From the NCBI GenBank assembly GCA_025531455.1, contig JAMYHL010000107.1, positions 1 to 64,000 on the forward strand: a stretch of DNA of 64,000 nucleotides, read 5' to 3'. Under the pieces are notes generated by a model. It saw nothing but the letters and a program-made list of their open reading frames with translations, was not told the DNA's origin and made no database searches. Below, one piece after another: positions 33,967-44,090 of the stretch. This stretch comes from Apiotrichum sp. Y4204 (taxonomy: Eukaryota > Basidiomycota > Tremellomycetes > Trichosporonales > Trichosporonaceae). The number at the start of each line of letters is the position of its first letter. Position 1 is the first letter of the stretch. Both the position numbers and the translations under genes were made by a program.

Positions 33967-35801
33967 ATGCTCTCCCGCCTCGGACGCGCGCTTCCCCGCC
34001 TCTCCCTCCGCGTCCTCCCCCGTGCCTCCACCGCGCTCTTCCACACCACCGCAACAATGGCGACTTCGCGTGACGCCCCCATCCCCCAGGCCGACCGCAT
34101 GTTTGCGGGTAACACCCACAAGCTCGATGTGTGGTCCATCTTCACGTAGGTGTTATGGGAGCTGTGAGAAGCGGTTTTGAAGCAGCTCCTTTACAGAGTT
34201 CGGAGCGGAGATGGAAAGTGGGCGGCGGCGACGGCGACTCCGAGCCTGGCATTACGCTGCGGTGGGGTCCGAGTCCTGCCTTGCTGCGTTGCTTGGCGTT
34301 CAGCAAGTTATGGACAGCACACGGAAAGCAGCCCCGCTGGACGTCAGGACCTAGCGCGCTAGGTGCTAGCGTGATCGCTTGATAGCGTGATTGTCGGATC
34401 AACGCCCAAGAGCAAGGATCGCCTCACCCCCTGCTGCCAGATTCGCGGGCCGGAGCTCGCACTCACCTCGCCCTCATGCCGTGCTGACGCTGACCCGCAG
34501 TCCTGCCAACGTGCCTCCCGACTGCATCAACCTCGGCCAGGGCTTTATGAACTGGGCGCCGCCCGAGTGGATCCGCACGGCGGGCCAGAAGGCGATGAAC
34601 GAGGACATCATGGTCAACCACTATGCGCACCCGCGCGGCCGCCCGCGCCTCGTCAAGGCCATTGCTGACAACTACTCGTCGTCGTTTGAGAACCTCGTCA
34701 AGGAGGGCAGGAAGCTCAAGAATGAGGAGATCATCGTGACTGCCGGTGCCAACTGTGGTGAGTAGGCTGCGGCGTTTTCACCGGACAGCCTCTGACTCCA
34801 GGCTCGTTTGCCGCGCTCACGGCACACCTCCAGCCGGGAGACGAGGTCATCTGCATGGAGCCGTTCTTTGACCAGTACTTTGCTACGATCGCGTTCAACG
34901 GCGCGACCCCCGTGTTCGTCCCGCTGCACCCGCCCAAGAGCGGTAGCGGCAATGCGAGCGGCGCGGACTGGACGATCGACTTTGACGAGTACCGCGCGGC
35001 GTTCACGCCCAAGACTAAGGCCGTCATTATCAACACGCCACACAACCCCGTCGGCAAGGTGTTCACGCGCGAGGAGCTCCAAAAGCTTGCCGACATTTGT
35101 ATTGAGAAGAACGTGCTCGTGATCGCTGATGAGGTGTACGACTGCCTGGTGTACGACGGCAAGGAGCACTTCCGCATCGCGTCGCTTCCGGGCATGTGGG
35201 AGCGCACGCTTACCGTCTTCTCGGGCGGCAAGTCGTTCGCTGCTACTGGCTGGCGTGTGGGATGGCTGATTGGCGCGCAGCCGCTCATCTCCGCGACGCT
35301 CGCCGCGCACTCGCGCATCGTGTTCTGCACAAACGGCCCCATGCAGGAGTCGGTGGCCATCGGCCTCGAGGGCGCCAAGGAGCACGACTTCTTCGCCACC
35401 CAGGTCAAGGAGTACACTGAGCGCCGCGACATTCTGTGCTCGTACTTTGACCAGCTCGGTCTGCCGTACACGGTCCCCGAGGGCTCGTACTTTGTGCTCG
35501 TCGACAGCTCCAAGATCAAGGTCCCCGAAGACTTCCCCATCCCGGACACGTGCAAGGGTCGCGGCAAGGACTTTGCCATGTGCTGGTGGCTCGCTAATGA
35601 GCTCAAGGTCGTCGGCATTCCCGTTTCCGAGGTGAGTTCCCTGCCGCTGTAAAACTCTCCACATTCAGCTGCTGACCCCAGTTTTACTCGCAGCCGCACG
35701 TCGAGATTGGCGAGCGCTTCGTGCGCTTCGCGTTCTGCAAGGACCCCGAGACGCTCCATGCCGCGGGCAAGCGTCTTCTCCGCCTCAAGGAGTTTATGTA
35801 A
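33967..35801 (+). CDS. bna3: kynurenine aminotransferase / cysteine-S-conjugate beta-lyase (Bna3-like)
   Basis: PLP fold-type I aminotransferase converting kynurenine to kynurenate and able to act as a C-S beta-lyase. Exons 33967-34145, 34501-34757, 34802-35631 and 35682-35801 give 461 residues. The N-terminus MLSRLGRALPRLSLRVLPR is an amphipathic mitochondrial presequence. An internal ATG (ATMATSRDAP) could yield a cytosolic form. Motifs: VWSIFTPANVPPDCINLGQGFMNW, NTPHNPVGKVF (PLP-binding Asn/Pro), ADEVYDCLVY (PLP Asp/Tyr), SGGKSFAATGWRVGW (Schiff-base Lys) and FVRFAFCK (substrate Arg). Intron 1 is 355 nt against about 45 nt for the others; it falls right after the leader-coding exon. Confidence 0.92.
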
Positions 35802-36077
35802 TAGTGGTGCGGCGGAGATCGAGGGCAGTGCAAAATGTACACTGGGACATAGAGTCGATATGCATTATCAGCAGTGACGAGTGGTGGCTGACGTGTGAGG
35901 AGGGTGTTGTGGTGTTGTGTGACGGAGTGATGGGAGGCGATAAGATATGGGTCGCAAACAGACACCCTATACAATCCCATATGATGACACTGGGTACGAC
36001 TCACGCACTCACACCTCTGCAGCCTACAGTCTATGCATCCCAGTCTACGAATACAAGCGGCACCTCCCCAGATCGTT

Positions 36078-37089
36078 TTAGAGCACCTTCTTCTCAATGG
36101 CCGCGGCCTCGGGGTGCTTGCGCTTCCAGTCCCACATGCGGTACAGCTGGGCGACACCAGTGGATCCGACAAAGAAGTTGACCGCTGCGAGCGAGTAGTT
36201 GACCGGCGTGATGACGAGCGAGTAGCGCACCTGGGAAGGGTCAGTCGTTGTGGCACAGGGTAATAATATGTGTGGTGGGGAAGTGGAGGCGGGACGGATA
36301 TCGGTCCTCCGTCTCCGGTCGCAATTCAAACGGAGCAAGACTGTAAGGCTGGCCATCAAACGCCCGACGCTGTTGGACCGCGTTTGGTGCACTACTGCAG
36401 ACGAGTCCGGTCTCCAGTCCCAGCGCAGCTCCCATGCAATGCGTTGTGCCAGGTCAAGTGTTCGGTACGCGACCTGCGTTGCTTTCGTGGGTGTGCTGGC
36501 GGGGCTGCTGGAAGAACCGGCAAAACCAAGTGCGCAACTGTGAAGGCCAAACAGACGATTGACAGACTCTGAATAATCAAGCACGCGAGCTCTACACCTG
36601 CACGCGTGCGTGCGAGCCGAAGCACCTGCAGCGCCGCGCACAGCGCGCACTTCGTGCGCGCTGGGTCCCGCAATCACCACCTCCACCGCACCACACTCAC
36701 CCAGATGAACCCAGTGGCAGCGAGCGCGGCGTTCTGCGTGAACGAGAGCTTGTCTGCCGGGCGGCCGAGGTCCTTGATACCGGCGATGACAAGAGCCCAC
36801 TTGGCGAGCGGCGCCCAGAAGAAGATGGTCCTGTGGGTGGGAGGGGAGTCACCGGTGTGGGAGAGTGGGGGGTGAATTTCGTGATTTCGACGCGACTCAC
36901 GCGTGAGTCAAGCGTCAACAAATGAATAATGTCCAGCACGACGGGCAGGTAAAAGTAAAAGAGCAGAAAGAGTGTCAGCAGCTACACAACGTCTCGACAG
37001 TCTACGCACTTCGGCCCGGCGGGGTGGTTGAGGAACTGCTGGAACTTGGACGCCGCGGCGTTGGCGGCGGCTCCGGAAGCCTGGGACAT
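36078..37089 (-). CDS. mpc2: mitochondrial pyruvate carrier subunit 2
   Basis: Inner-membrane half of the MPC heterodimer importing pyruvate. Exon 1 (37010-37089) encodes MSQASGAAANAAASKFQQFL then NHPAGPK. An AA|GTGCGT donor joins to 36830, giving PKTIFFWAPLAKWALVIAGI. A further junction, IW|VRYSLVITP, links to the last exon, which ends EKKVL at 36078. Family residues visible: HPAGPKT, FFWAP, RPADKLS, TGFIWVRYS and NYSLAAVNFFVG, with three helical membrane segments. The N-terminal pattern fits MPC2/MPC3 rather than MPC1. The intron between exons 1 and 2 is 179 nt. Confidence 0.92.
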
Positions 37090-37523
37090 GGTGGGCGGAG
37101 TGGGAGGGCGGGGGATGGGGAGCTGTGCGAGCCGGGTGGGTTTTGCGTGTGTTCGACTGTACGACTTGTGCGACTGGTCGACTTTGGTGGGATGGACTGT
37201 GCCGGCGATGGAGATGGGGATGTGGGATGCTAGATGGTGTTGCTCGACGACGTCAACTAACTCGACTCCGTGCGGATGTGCTGCGGCCGCCGGCAGCGGC
37301 ACGGCCCACCTCGAGCACCTGAAGTGACTCGGTGGGGGGACGGAGAAGCCGGCGTTTGCACTGTGGCACATGAGACTGTGGGGACCCACATTCGTCGTGC
37401 CGCGCAACGTCATGCACCCATAGCCAGGCCGCGAGTTTGAGGTGGCGGGATCTCGTTGCCATTGTGATACATCCCATGCATCGCACCATCTCCCATCCCC
37501 CATCCTACCCACGACAGACTAAG
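37090..37523. other. divergent MPC2 / PPT1 promoter region
   Basis: 434 nt between two divergent start codons. CT-rich on the minus strand near 37100. No specific motif is claimed. Confidence 0.4.
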
Positions 37524-38645
37524 ATGTTGCCCCTCCTCCTCCTCCTAGCCGGCGCGGCAGCCACGCCGGTTCAGCGCCCGCTGCAGCTCGTCCCCGTCGC
37601 CCCGCCAGAAGCGTCGGTAACGAAGAACAGCACGGCACTGCGTCCCCTCGTCCTGTGGCACGGGCTGGGGGACACGGCGCATTCGTCGGGCATGGAGTCA
37701 TTTGCAGACTATGTGCGCGACACGTACCCGGGAATATTCGTGTACTCCGTCGTCATCCCCGAGGACGGGAACGCGAACGACGAGCGGAATGCGGGATTCG
37801 TGAGCGCCGAATACAGTAACCAGCTGACGGCAGTGGGGTGTCGGCGAGGAGCAGGCGCAGATGGGCTGCGACCAGCTTGCCCTAGTGCCTGAGCTTGCGG
37901 ATGGGGTGCGTGCGGAGTGCGGAACGCGGAATGCCGCGTATTCGCTGACTTTGGACAGTTTGACGCGATCGGGTTCTCCCAGGGCGGCCTCTTCCTCCGC
38001 TGGTACGAGCAGTACTGCGACGGCCCGCGGATGCGTAACCTGATCACGGTGAGATATGAGATTTGTGGGAGCTGAAACTTGCGCTCCGCCCATGTCATCC
38101 GCTAATCTCAGTTTGGCACGCCTCACTACGGCATCTCGGCGCTCATCCCGTGCCCAGACCCGCCGACGCTCTCGTGCCGCCTCGCCGAGCGCGCGGCCAA
38201 GGCGGGCATCTATTCGACGTGGGCGCAGACACACCTCATCCAGGCACAGTACTACCGCGACCCGCCGCGGATCGATGAGTTTCTGTTTGCGAACACGTTC
38301 CTGCGGGATATGAATGCGGAGGGGTTCTTCGACCATAAAACGGACCGGGGCGAGGGCGGGCGCGGGCTCGGACGGCTGGAGAACCTCGTGCTGCTCGGGT
38401 TTGAGGACGACAAGACGCTCTACCCGAAGGAGAGCGCGCAGTGGGGCACCGTGTCGCCTGAGAACGGGACGATCGTGCCTCTCAAAGACCAGATGCTGTA
38501 CTATGATGACTGGATCGGCGTGAAGAAGCTCGATAAGAAGGGCCGCCTGCACCTCGGCAGCTGTCCCGGCCAGCACATGGATCTCGGGGGCGAGGGCGGG
38601 TGTGCTGACAAGATGGTGAAAAAGTGGATCGGGTGGAAGAAGTAG
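37524..38645 (+). CDS. ppt1: palmitoyl-protein thioesterase 1
   Basis: Lysosomal/vacuolar enzyme that removes S-palmitoyl groups from proteins. The signal peptide MLPLLLLLAGAAATP starts at 37524. Exons 37524-37799, 37834-37905, 37959-38048 and 38112-38645 join in frame. Motifs: PLVLWHGLGDTAHS (oxyanion region), VYSVVIPEDGN, the nucleophile elbow GFSQGGLFLRWYEQYC, FGTPHYGIS, QAQYYRDP and LHLGSCPGQHMDLG (catalytic His). The first intron (37800-37833) is only 34 nt and ends with the CTGACGGCAG module. The gene is divergent from MPC2. Confidence 0.94.
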
Positions 38646-39013
38646 GGAGAGTTGTAGTTTGTTTTATGTATGTGTGTGTGTTTGATCTTCGTGAGCTCGA
38701 GTGTGATGGAGGCAGTGCTGTGTTCAACAATCTCCAGTGGTGACTGAGCTCGAACAGAGTCTTTGAACAGGTTGCAATCGCCAACCCACCGTAGAACAAA
38801 AAACGTCAGCTGAGCCGATTTATCTCGATCTTGTACTCTCAGCCCTCAGGTCTATACCCCTCTCATCTCCCATCTCTCCGCCTTTCCCATCTCTCCCCAC
38901 CTCTCCAGCTCTCCACCTCGCGTCCCACCCTCTCCCCCCTCTCCAACTCCTCACAACCCCGTCCCGCGCTCTCTCGCTTCCCTCTACTGTCCTCAATACA
39001 AAATACCCTAACA
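38646..39013. other. convergent intergenic gap
   Basis: 3' flanks of PPT1 (+) and the small gene (-), with a GT-rich stretch after 38660. No gene is seen. Confidence 0.4.
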
Positions 39014-39388
39014 TCACTCCTTCCGATCCACAACCCGTAGACTAATAGGCAGCCCCTTCCCTTCCTCCCCCTCCTCCTCCTCAGGCGCAACAGCACGATC
39101 AAACCACAGCCCAAGCACACCACACACGCCGAGTCCGAGACCGACAAGAATCCGCGTATTCGACGAGAGTGCTAATAGTCAGCATAAACACATCAAACAG
39201 AGCTTCTTTCCCTTACCTCTAAAACTGTCCATTAGCGACCGCGTACGGTCCGTCCGCGGCGCGCGCAGGCCGACGCGCACGGGCTCCACGACGGGGCGCG
39301 GTGTCGGCGGCGCAGGTTTGCGGGGGACGAATCCCTCGGGGATGGAGGTTACCCGCTTTGCGTTCAGGAGGAGGCGGGCGGGGCGCAT
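39014..39388 (-). CDS. small single-span protein, probable mitochondrial
   Basis: Not recognised. Two exons: the ATG at 39388 to an AGAG|GTAAGG donor near 39213, and from about 39172 to the TGA at 39014. The product has roughly 110 residues. The first 20 are Arg/Leu-rich with no acid (MRPARLLLNAKRVTSIPEGF), like a mitochondrial presequence. A Pro-rich part follows, then one hydrophobic segment RILVGLGVCGVLGLWF, and an acidic/Gly run before a basic tail. The short length, presequence and single helix suggest a small inner-membrane assembly or complex subunit, by inference only. A TATATA element lies near 39680 and another near 39758 upstream. Confidence 0.6.
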
Positions 39389-39970
39389 CGTTGTTTGTTG
39401 GGTGTTATTGAGGTTGAGATTGGAGGATTGTGTTGGGTTTTTGACATTTTGAGTGGCGAGTGGTTGTGGCTTCGTGGAGTTTGGATCCCCCAGGTGTGTG
39501 TCACTTGGACATGCGTTACGATCGCGCACAAGCAACTCGTAGGGATACGCAGAAGCATGGATACGGCCGCACACTTGTCTCCCGAAGGTTACTCTCTCGC
39601 CCTCACCACTTCTCCCTCCACTCGTGCTCACACTTTGCGGCCTCTGCCATGGCTGCATAACAAGTACGAAGTTGGCAGGTATATAGGGGTGATAAAGCGA
39701 GAGTGAGATGGGGTGTGTGTATGAAGAAGGGGGTGTGGGGCCAGGGACACTGAACACTATATATAATTTGACCGCGGGGCCGGCTGCATGCGCACAGGGC
39801 AATCCAGCAGCACGCACGGCATGCCGGCCACCATCTCCAATCTAAAGGAGGACCAAGACGACACCTCTGGCAGATGCTATGCTGCTCCGCCCAGAGACAT
39901 ATATTACAACGCGACAAGGAAAGGGGGTGGGGATGGGGAGTTGGAGGGGAGGGCGCGCTGTGGCTATAGA
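39389..39970. other. intergenic, contains two TATA-like elements
   Basis: Promoter side of the small gene and 3' end of RAS1. TATATA-type runs are at 39680-39685 and 39758-39766, usable on the minus strand. No coding evidence. Confidence 0.45.
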
Positions 39971-41520
39971 TTAGAGAATGACGCAACCGCCACAGCAGCC
40001 CTTGTCGACCTCGTCGGCAGCCTGCTCCGGACGGCCACCGGCGGTGTTGCCCGCGGGACGCGGTCCGGACGGAGGAAGAGCCTGCTGGGGTCCGGTCTCC
40101 TAAAATGTTAGCCCGTTTCCGATTTTGTTTTCATTTGTGTTGTTTCCACGTCGCGCATTCTCCTCACACGACCGCAACACAGCCCGCACTCACACGCTGG
40201 TACCGCCTGATGGCGCGGACGACGGCAACAAAGGCGTCGTCGACGTTGACGCGCTGCTTGGCGGAGGTCTCGATGCACTGGGCACCGAAACGCTTGGCAA
40301 GGTCGCGGCCCTCGTGGGGCTGCACCTGGCGCTCGTACTCGAGATCACACTTGTTTGCGACGACAACGACGGGGAAGTAGTCCTTGTCCTTGACACGGAG
40401 AATCTGCTGGTGGAAGGTCGACACCTCCTCGAACGAGCTGCGCGAGGTGATCGAGTAGACGAGCAGGAAGCCCTCGCCTGTCCGCATGTACTGCTCCCTC
40501 ATCGCGCCGTACTCCTCCTGGCCGGCGGTGTCGAGCACATCGAGGAGCGCAACCTCGTCATCAATGATGCACTGCTTGCGGTAAGAGTCCTCGATGGTGG
40601 GGTCGTACTCGTCCACGAACTGGGGTAAGCGCTGGCGGCGAAATCCGACCTACATGGGACTGAATAAACTGGATGGTGAGGGCCGACTTTCCGACACCTG
40701 TGCGTTAGTCCTGACAAAGGGGACTTGGAGTTTGGGACTGGGGTTGAGACCGGGATGGGACGGAAATGTGTGCCGGTGCGCGTGACCGAGACTGGCGCAG
40801 GGTGTTGGCGCGTCTCGGCCACAGGGCGGGCGGCGGTGGCTCATATTCAATGGCCCAACACCGACACCGAAGCGCCATACTGCGGTGTAACGATGTAACG
40901 CTGGGTCTCCGCCGTCCGTACGCCAGTCCAATGATGTTGAACTGTTGCGTGCACGCCTTAGTAAGCACCCTCTCGGTGTACCCTTTGCACGGAAGCGCCG
41001 TTGTCGAGGGTGTGAAGAGGTCGGGGACACCAGCCGGTTGCCAGCCACAGTGGAGGTCTGTGCTCAGCAGGGCCGCCGTGGTGGCGTCGCCCTTGTTGGC
41101 CTTTGTCCTTGCCACTGGCAGCCCAACTCGCTGTGTGCTCTGCGCAGCGCGCTTCAGATCGATCACAACGCATGTGCAGCGTGCAAACCAGAGCGGACGC
41201 GGATCAGACCGGAGGAATCGCGTCGAGCATGTGCTGCGGCATCGCCGATGGCGAGAACACACACGACGCGACGCTCCCCAGAAGCAATGTGCGATCGCTC
41301 ACGACACAGCGCCCGCTGTGACCACGCACGCACGGACCAACCCGCACTCTTCACACGCGTCGCCCCATCCCGTCTCGAGCCAACGCGCGCCGTGCGTTCA
41401 TCCCCCCACGGCACACGACACGGCATCCGGACCCATCCAGTCGTACCCCGTCCACTCGCGATACGTACCACCACCACCGACGACGACGAGCTTGTACTCG
41501 CGGAGGAACTGGCCCTGCAT
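39971..41520 (-). CDS. ras1: small GTPase RAS1
   Basis: Membrane GTPase upstream of cAMP/PKA, mating and polarity pathways. Exons 41469-41520, 40654-40697, 40194-40619 and 39971-40099 give 216 residues. P-loop VVVGGGGVGKSAL, switch [10 protein letters not shown], switch [17 protein letters not shown] and ETSAK boxes are complete; the positions equivalent to human G12, G13 and Q61 are wild type. The hypervariable tail ends CCGGCVIL, a CAAX box preceded by likely palmitoylated Cys. Leu at X would favour geranylgeranylation. The first intron (40698-41468) interrupts the P-loop and is 771 nt, far above the local norm. The start [11 protein letters not shown] is the only ATG close to the conserved FLREYKL; a CAG overlaps it, so a further 5' exon remains possible. 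Confidence 0.95.
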
Positions 41521-44090
41521 GTAAGTTTGGGTTGTAGGAACGCAGGTGCGATGGGGAATGAGATGCGTACTTTGGCCGACATTTGGACGAGAGACGGGGG
41601 TTACACGGGGACGTGGGAGGGGGGGTTTCAGAAACTGGGAGCCTCGCGTTCGGTGTGCCGATACGAAGGTCGAGAGAGGGGTAAAAGAGAGACGGCGAGC
41701 GGATGGGGAGGGGGCGGGGGGGTTGAACGAAGGTGACGCTTGAGGTGCTCGGAGATGTGATTATTGAGAGGAGAGACACGAGAAAGAGTGATGGACGGAA
41801 GAGAAGAGACGATGACGAGCAAGACACGAATGATGGCACGGGCGCGGGCAGGCAAAGGGAGAAGACGGGGAGGAGGAGGGCAGGAGGGAAGGCAAGGAAG
41901 GGAGAAAGAACGGGGGGCCAGCGAACGAGAGAAGAACCCGAGGAAGGGATGCACACAAGATGCACGGTGCCAGAGTCACACTAGCGCCAAAAAAGATAGA
42001 GGGGGCCAGCACAGGGGCACAATCGCAGAGGCGGCGCTGCGGCGCTTGGAGGGGGAACGCAGGATCGCACAGAAAAGAGAAGCACACACACACGCGCGCG
42101 CATGGACGACGAAAATTCCACCATCACAATCCCATGCAATCCATAGGCACAGGGACACAAGAGGACAGGAGCTGGGGCGGCAGGATTTGCCTGGCCTTGC
42201 TAATTGCTGGCTGGCCAAAGGCATCAAGGCACAAGGACAAGGCCAAAAAAGCCAGAGCCCAGAGATCCAAAGATCCAAAGGCCAAAGACCGGCAAGGAAT
42301 GCGAGCAGAGGAGGAATCAGCCGAGCCGGCCCAGGGGATGGCCCGGAAGGGACCGACACGGTCTCAGGGTCCAGACGGGGGGGGGCACGGAAGACACGGG
42401 GGGTCACAAGGCACAAGCACGGCGCAAGAGCAGCAGAGCGAGAAAGCACAATCTGGCAACTGGCAGCAAGATCTCGCAGCAGGCAGGAAAAGAAAAAAAA
42501 TCCAACAAAGATCAATAATTAAAACGAGGCGGCGGGCGGGTGTTGGGCGTTTGGGCGGTTGACGGGATCAAAAATTCTGGTGCGCGCCAATCATGCCAAT
42601 CAATCAAACGCTGCTCGGAAGCGGGGCGATCCAGATCCATCCGCCGATCCGGTCTAGCTAGCTTCTAGGTTGACTGGACTTGCGACGACCGACGGCGGGC
42701 AGACGCTGATGGATAGTGAGTGGATGGTGCGGACGACTCGAGATGACCGAGCGAGTCACCGAGGTACCGAAGGGAGGGAACAGCACAATGATGTTACGAT
42801 CAATGCCATCAATCTCATCGATTCCATCCCTTTCTCATCCCTCATCTTGCCATCTCTCATCCCATTCCCATCTCGCTCGGAGCATGTGCACCGCGGGACG
42901 CGAGCAACATGGCGCGCTGAAACCACCAGTGCACCAGATGAATGCCACTGATCACGCCCGTGCTGACGTACGGCCGCCATGCCGCCCGGGCAATCCTGAT
43001 ACCTGTTACCTGTTACCTGCGACCTGCGACCTGCAACATGCAACCTGGGTTAACCTGAGCGTTCCCGAGACCATAGGCCAGCCATTCATGTATTCAAAAG
43101 ATCACGCTGTGGTTCATCTAGGATCAGAACAGAAACCATAGCTACTAGAGCTGCCTGAACCGCAGGTCTGACCTTGCCTGACCTGACCTGTCGCCCGCGA
43201 GGCCAACCTCCAAACCTTAGTTCCCTCCGGTCCCTCTCTCCTCCGGACCCTTCCTCATCCGGGCTGCCCGGCCTCCGCGCTCCGCGCCCAGCGCTCGGTA
43301 TCGGCGACGACCCCTTGCTGGCCACGTTTCGATCATGCCGGCACGCAGGGTCTCCGCGAAATGGGCAGGTATGACGGCATGCGGACGGAGGCGCAGCAAG
43401 TAGCAACAAGCAGGAGCAACACGCGCTCGAGTGGCCGCGCAGCCGCGCAGCTGCGCGCAGTTTTGCCAGCACACCACCCAGTATCAGCACGTCGCGACGC
43501 GGCGACGCGGCGAGATGAGACATTAGTCCCTGTCATTCGCATTCACGGGAAGCAATCGGCCGTGCGCCTGTCCAGACATAGCTAGCGGAGGCAACGGAGG
43601 AAGAGGATGCTGTACCTCGTACCAGACTCGGAGCGTAGTACGACGGCCGCCGTTTCGAGCTGGCCGCCTTGCTGTGTGGTTTGTGGCTGCCGGGCCTCTG
43701 TGTGACGGTGGCGCTTGTCCGGGTTGGGTGCGTGTGGACTAGTGGGATTAGTTGCGTCCGATGCGTCCTCGATCCTCAAAGCGTCGTACACCACAACAAC
43801 GAACGAAAAGGTGAAAGTTTGCAAGTCTGGAAAATCCCGAGTCTGCAGTCGGGAACCAGAGAATAATCGGCCGCCAGCAACACCCATCGGCGACACATCC
43901 GCCTTCGGACGTGCCTCGCCACTACCGCCGGCGGCTATTGTGTGTGCGCTTAAAGCAGAGATATGGATACATTGTTCCAGCCAGCGACATCTGCTGTTCC
44001 GACGGCATTTTCTTCATTCTCCCTGGTTGCTGACATCGGATTCCAATGTACAGGTGCAGGTCCCCTTCCCTCTTGGCTTCTGATCTCAAT
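41521..44090. other. 2.57 kb RAS1 upstream region, no gene seen
   Basis: On the plus strand, 41780-42500 is strikingly purine-rich (pyrimidine-rich in the RAS1 direction), as expected of a long 5' leader or promoter. ORFs through it translate to Arg/Gly/Glu repeats and are not credible. A 7-nt tandem repeat lies at 43001-43049. No TATA box or known site is claimed. Confidence 0.45.
43001..43049. repeat. ACCTGYN heptamer tandem repeat
   Basis: Seven consecutive 7-nt units (ACCTGTT x2, ACCTGCG x2, ACCTGCA, ACATGCA, ACCTGGG) in non-coding DNA upstream of RAS1. A loose further cluster of CCTGACCT is near 43170. Confidence 0.7.

Noticed and set aside
41764..42522. 252-codon plus-strand ORF rich in Arg/Gly/Glu
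   Set aside because: It is the purine-rich complement of a pyrimidine-rich leader; no domain, splice or start support.
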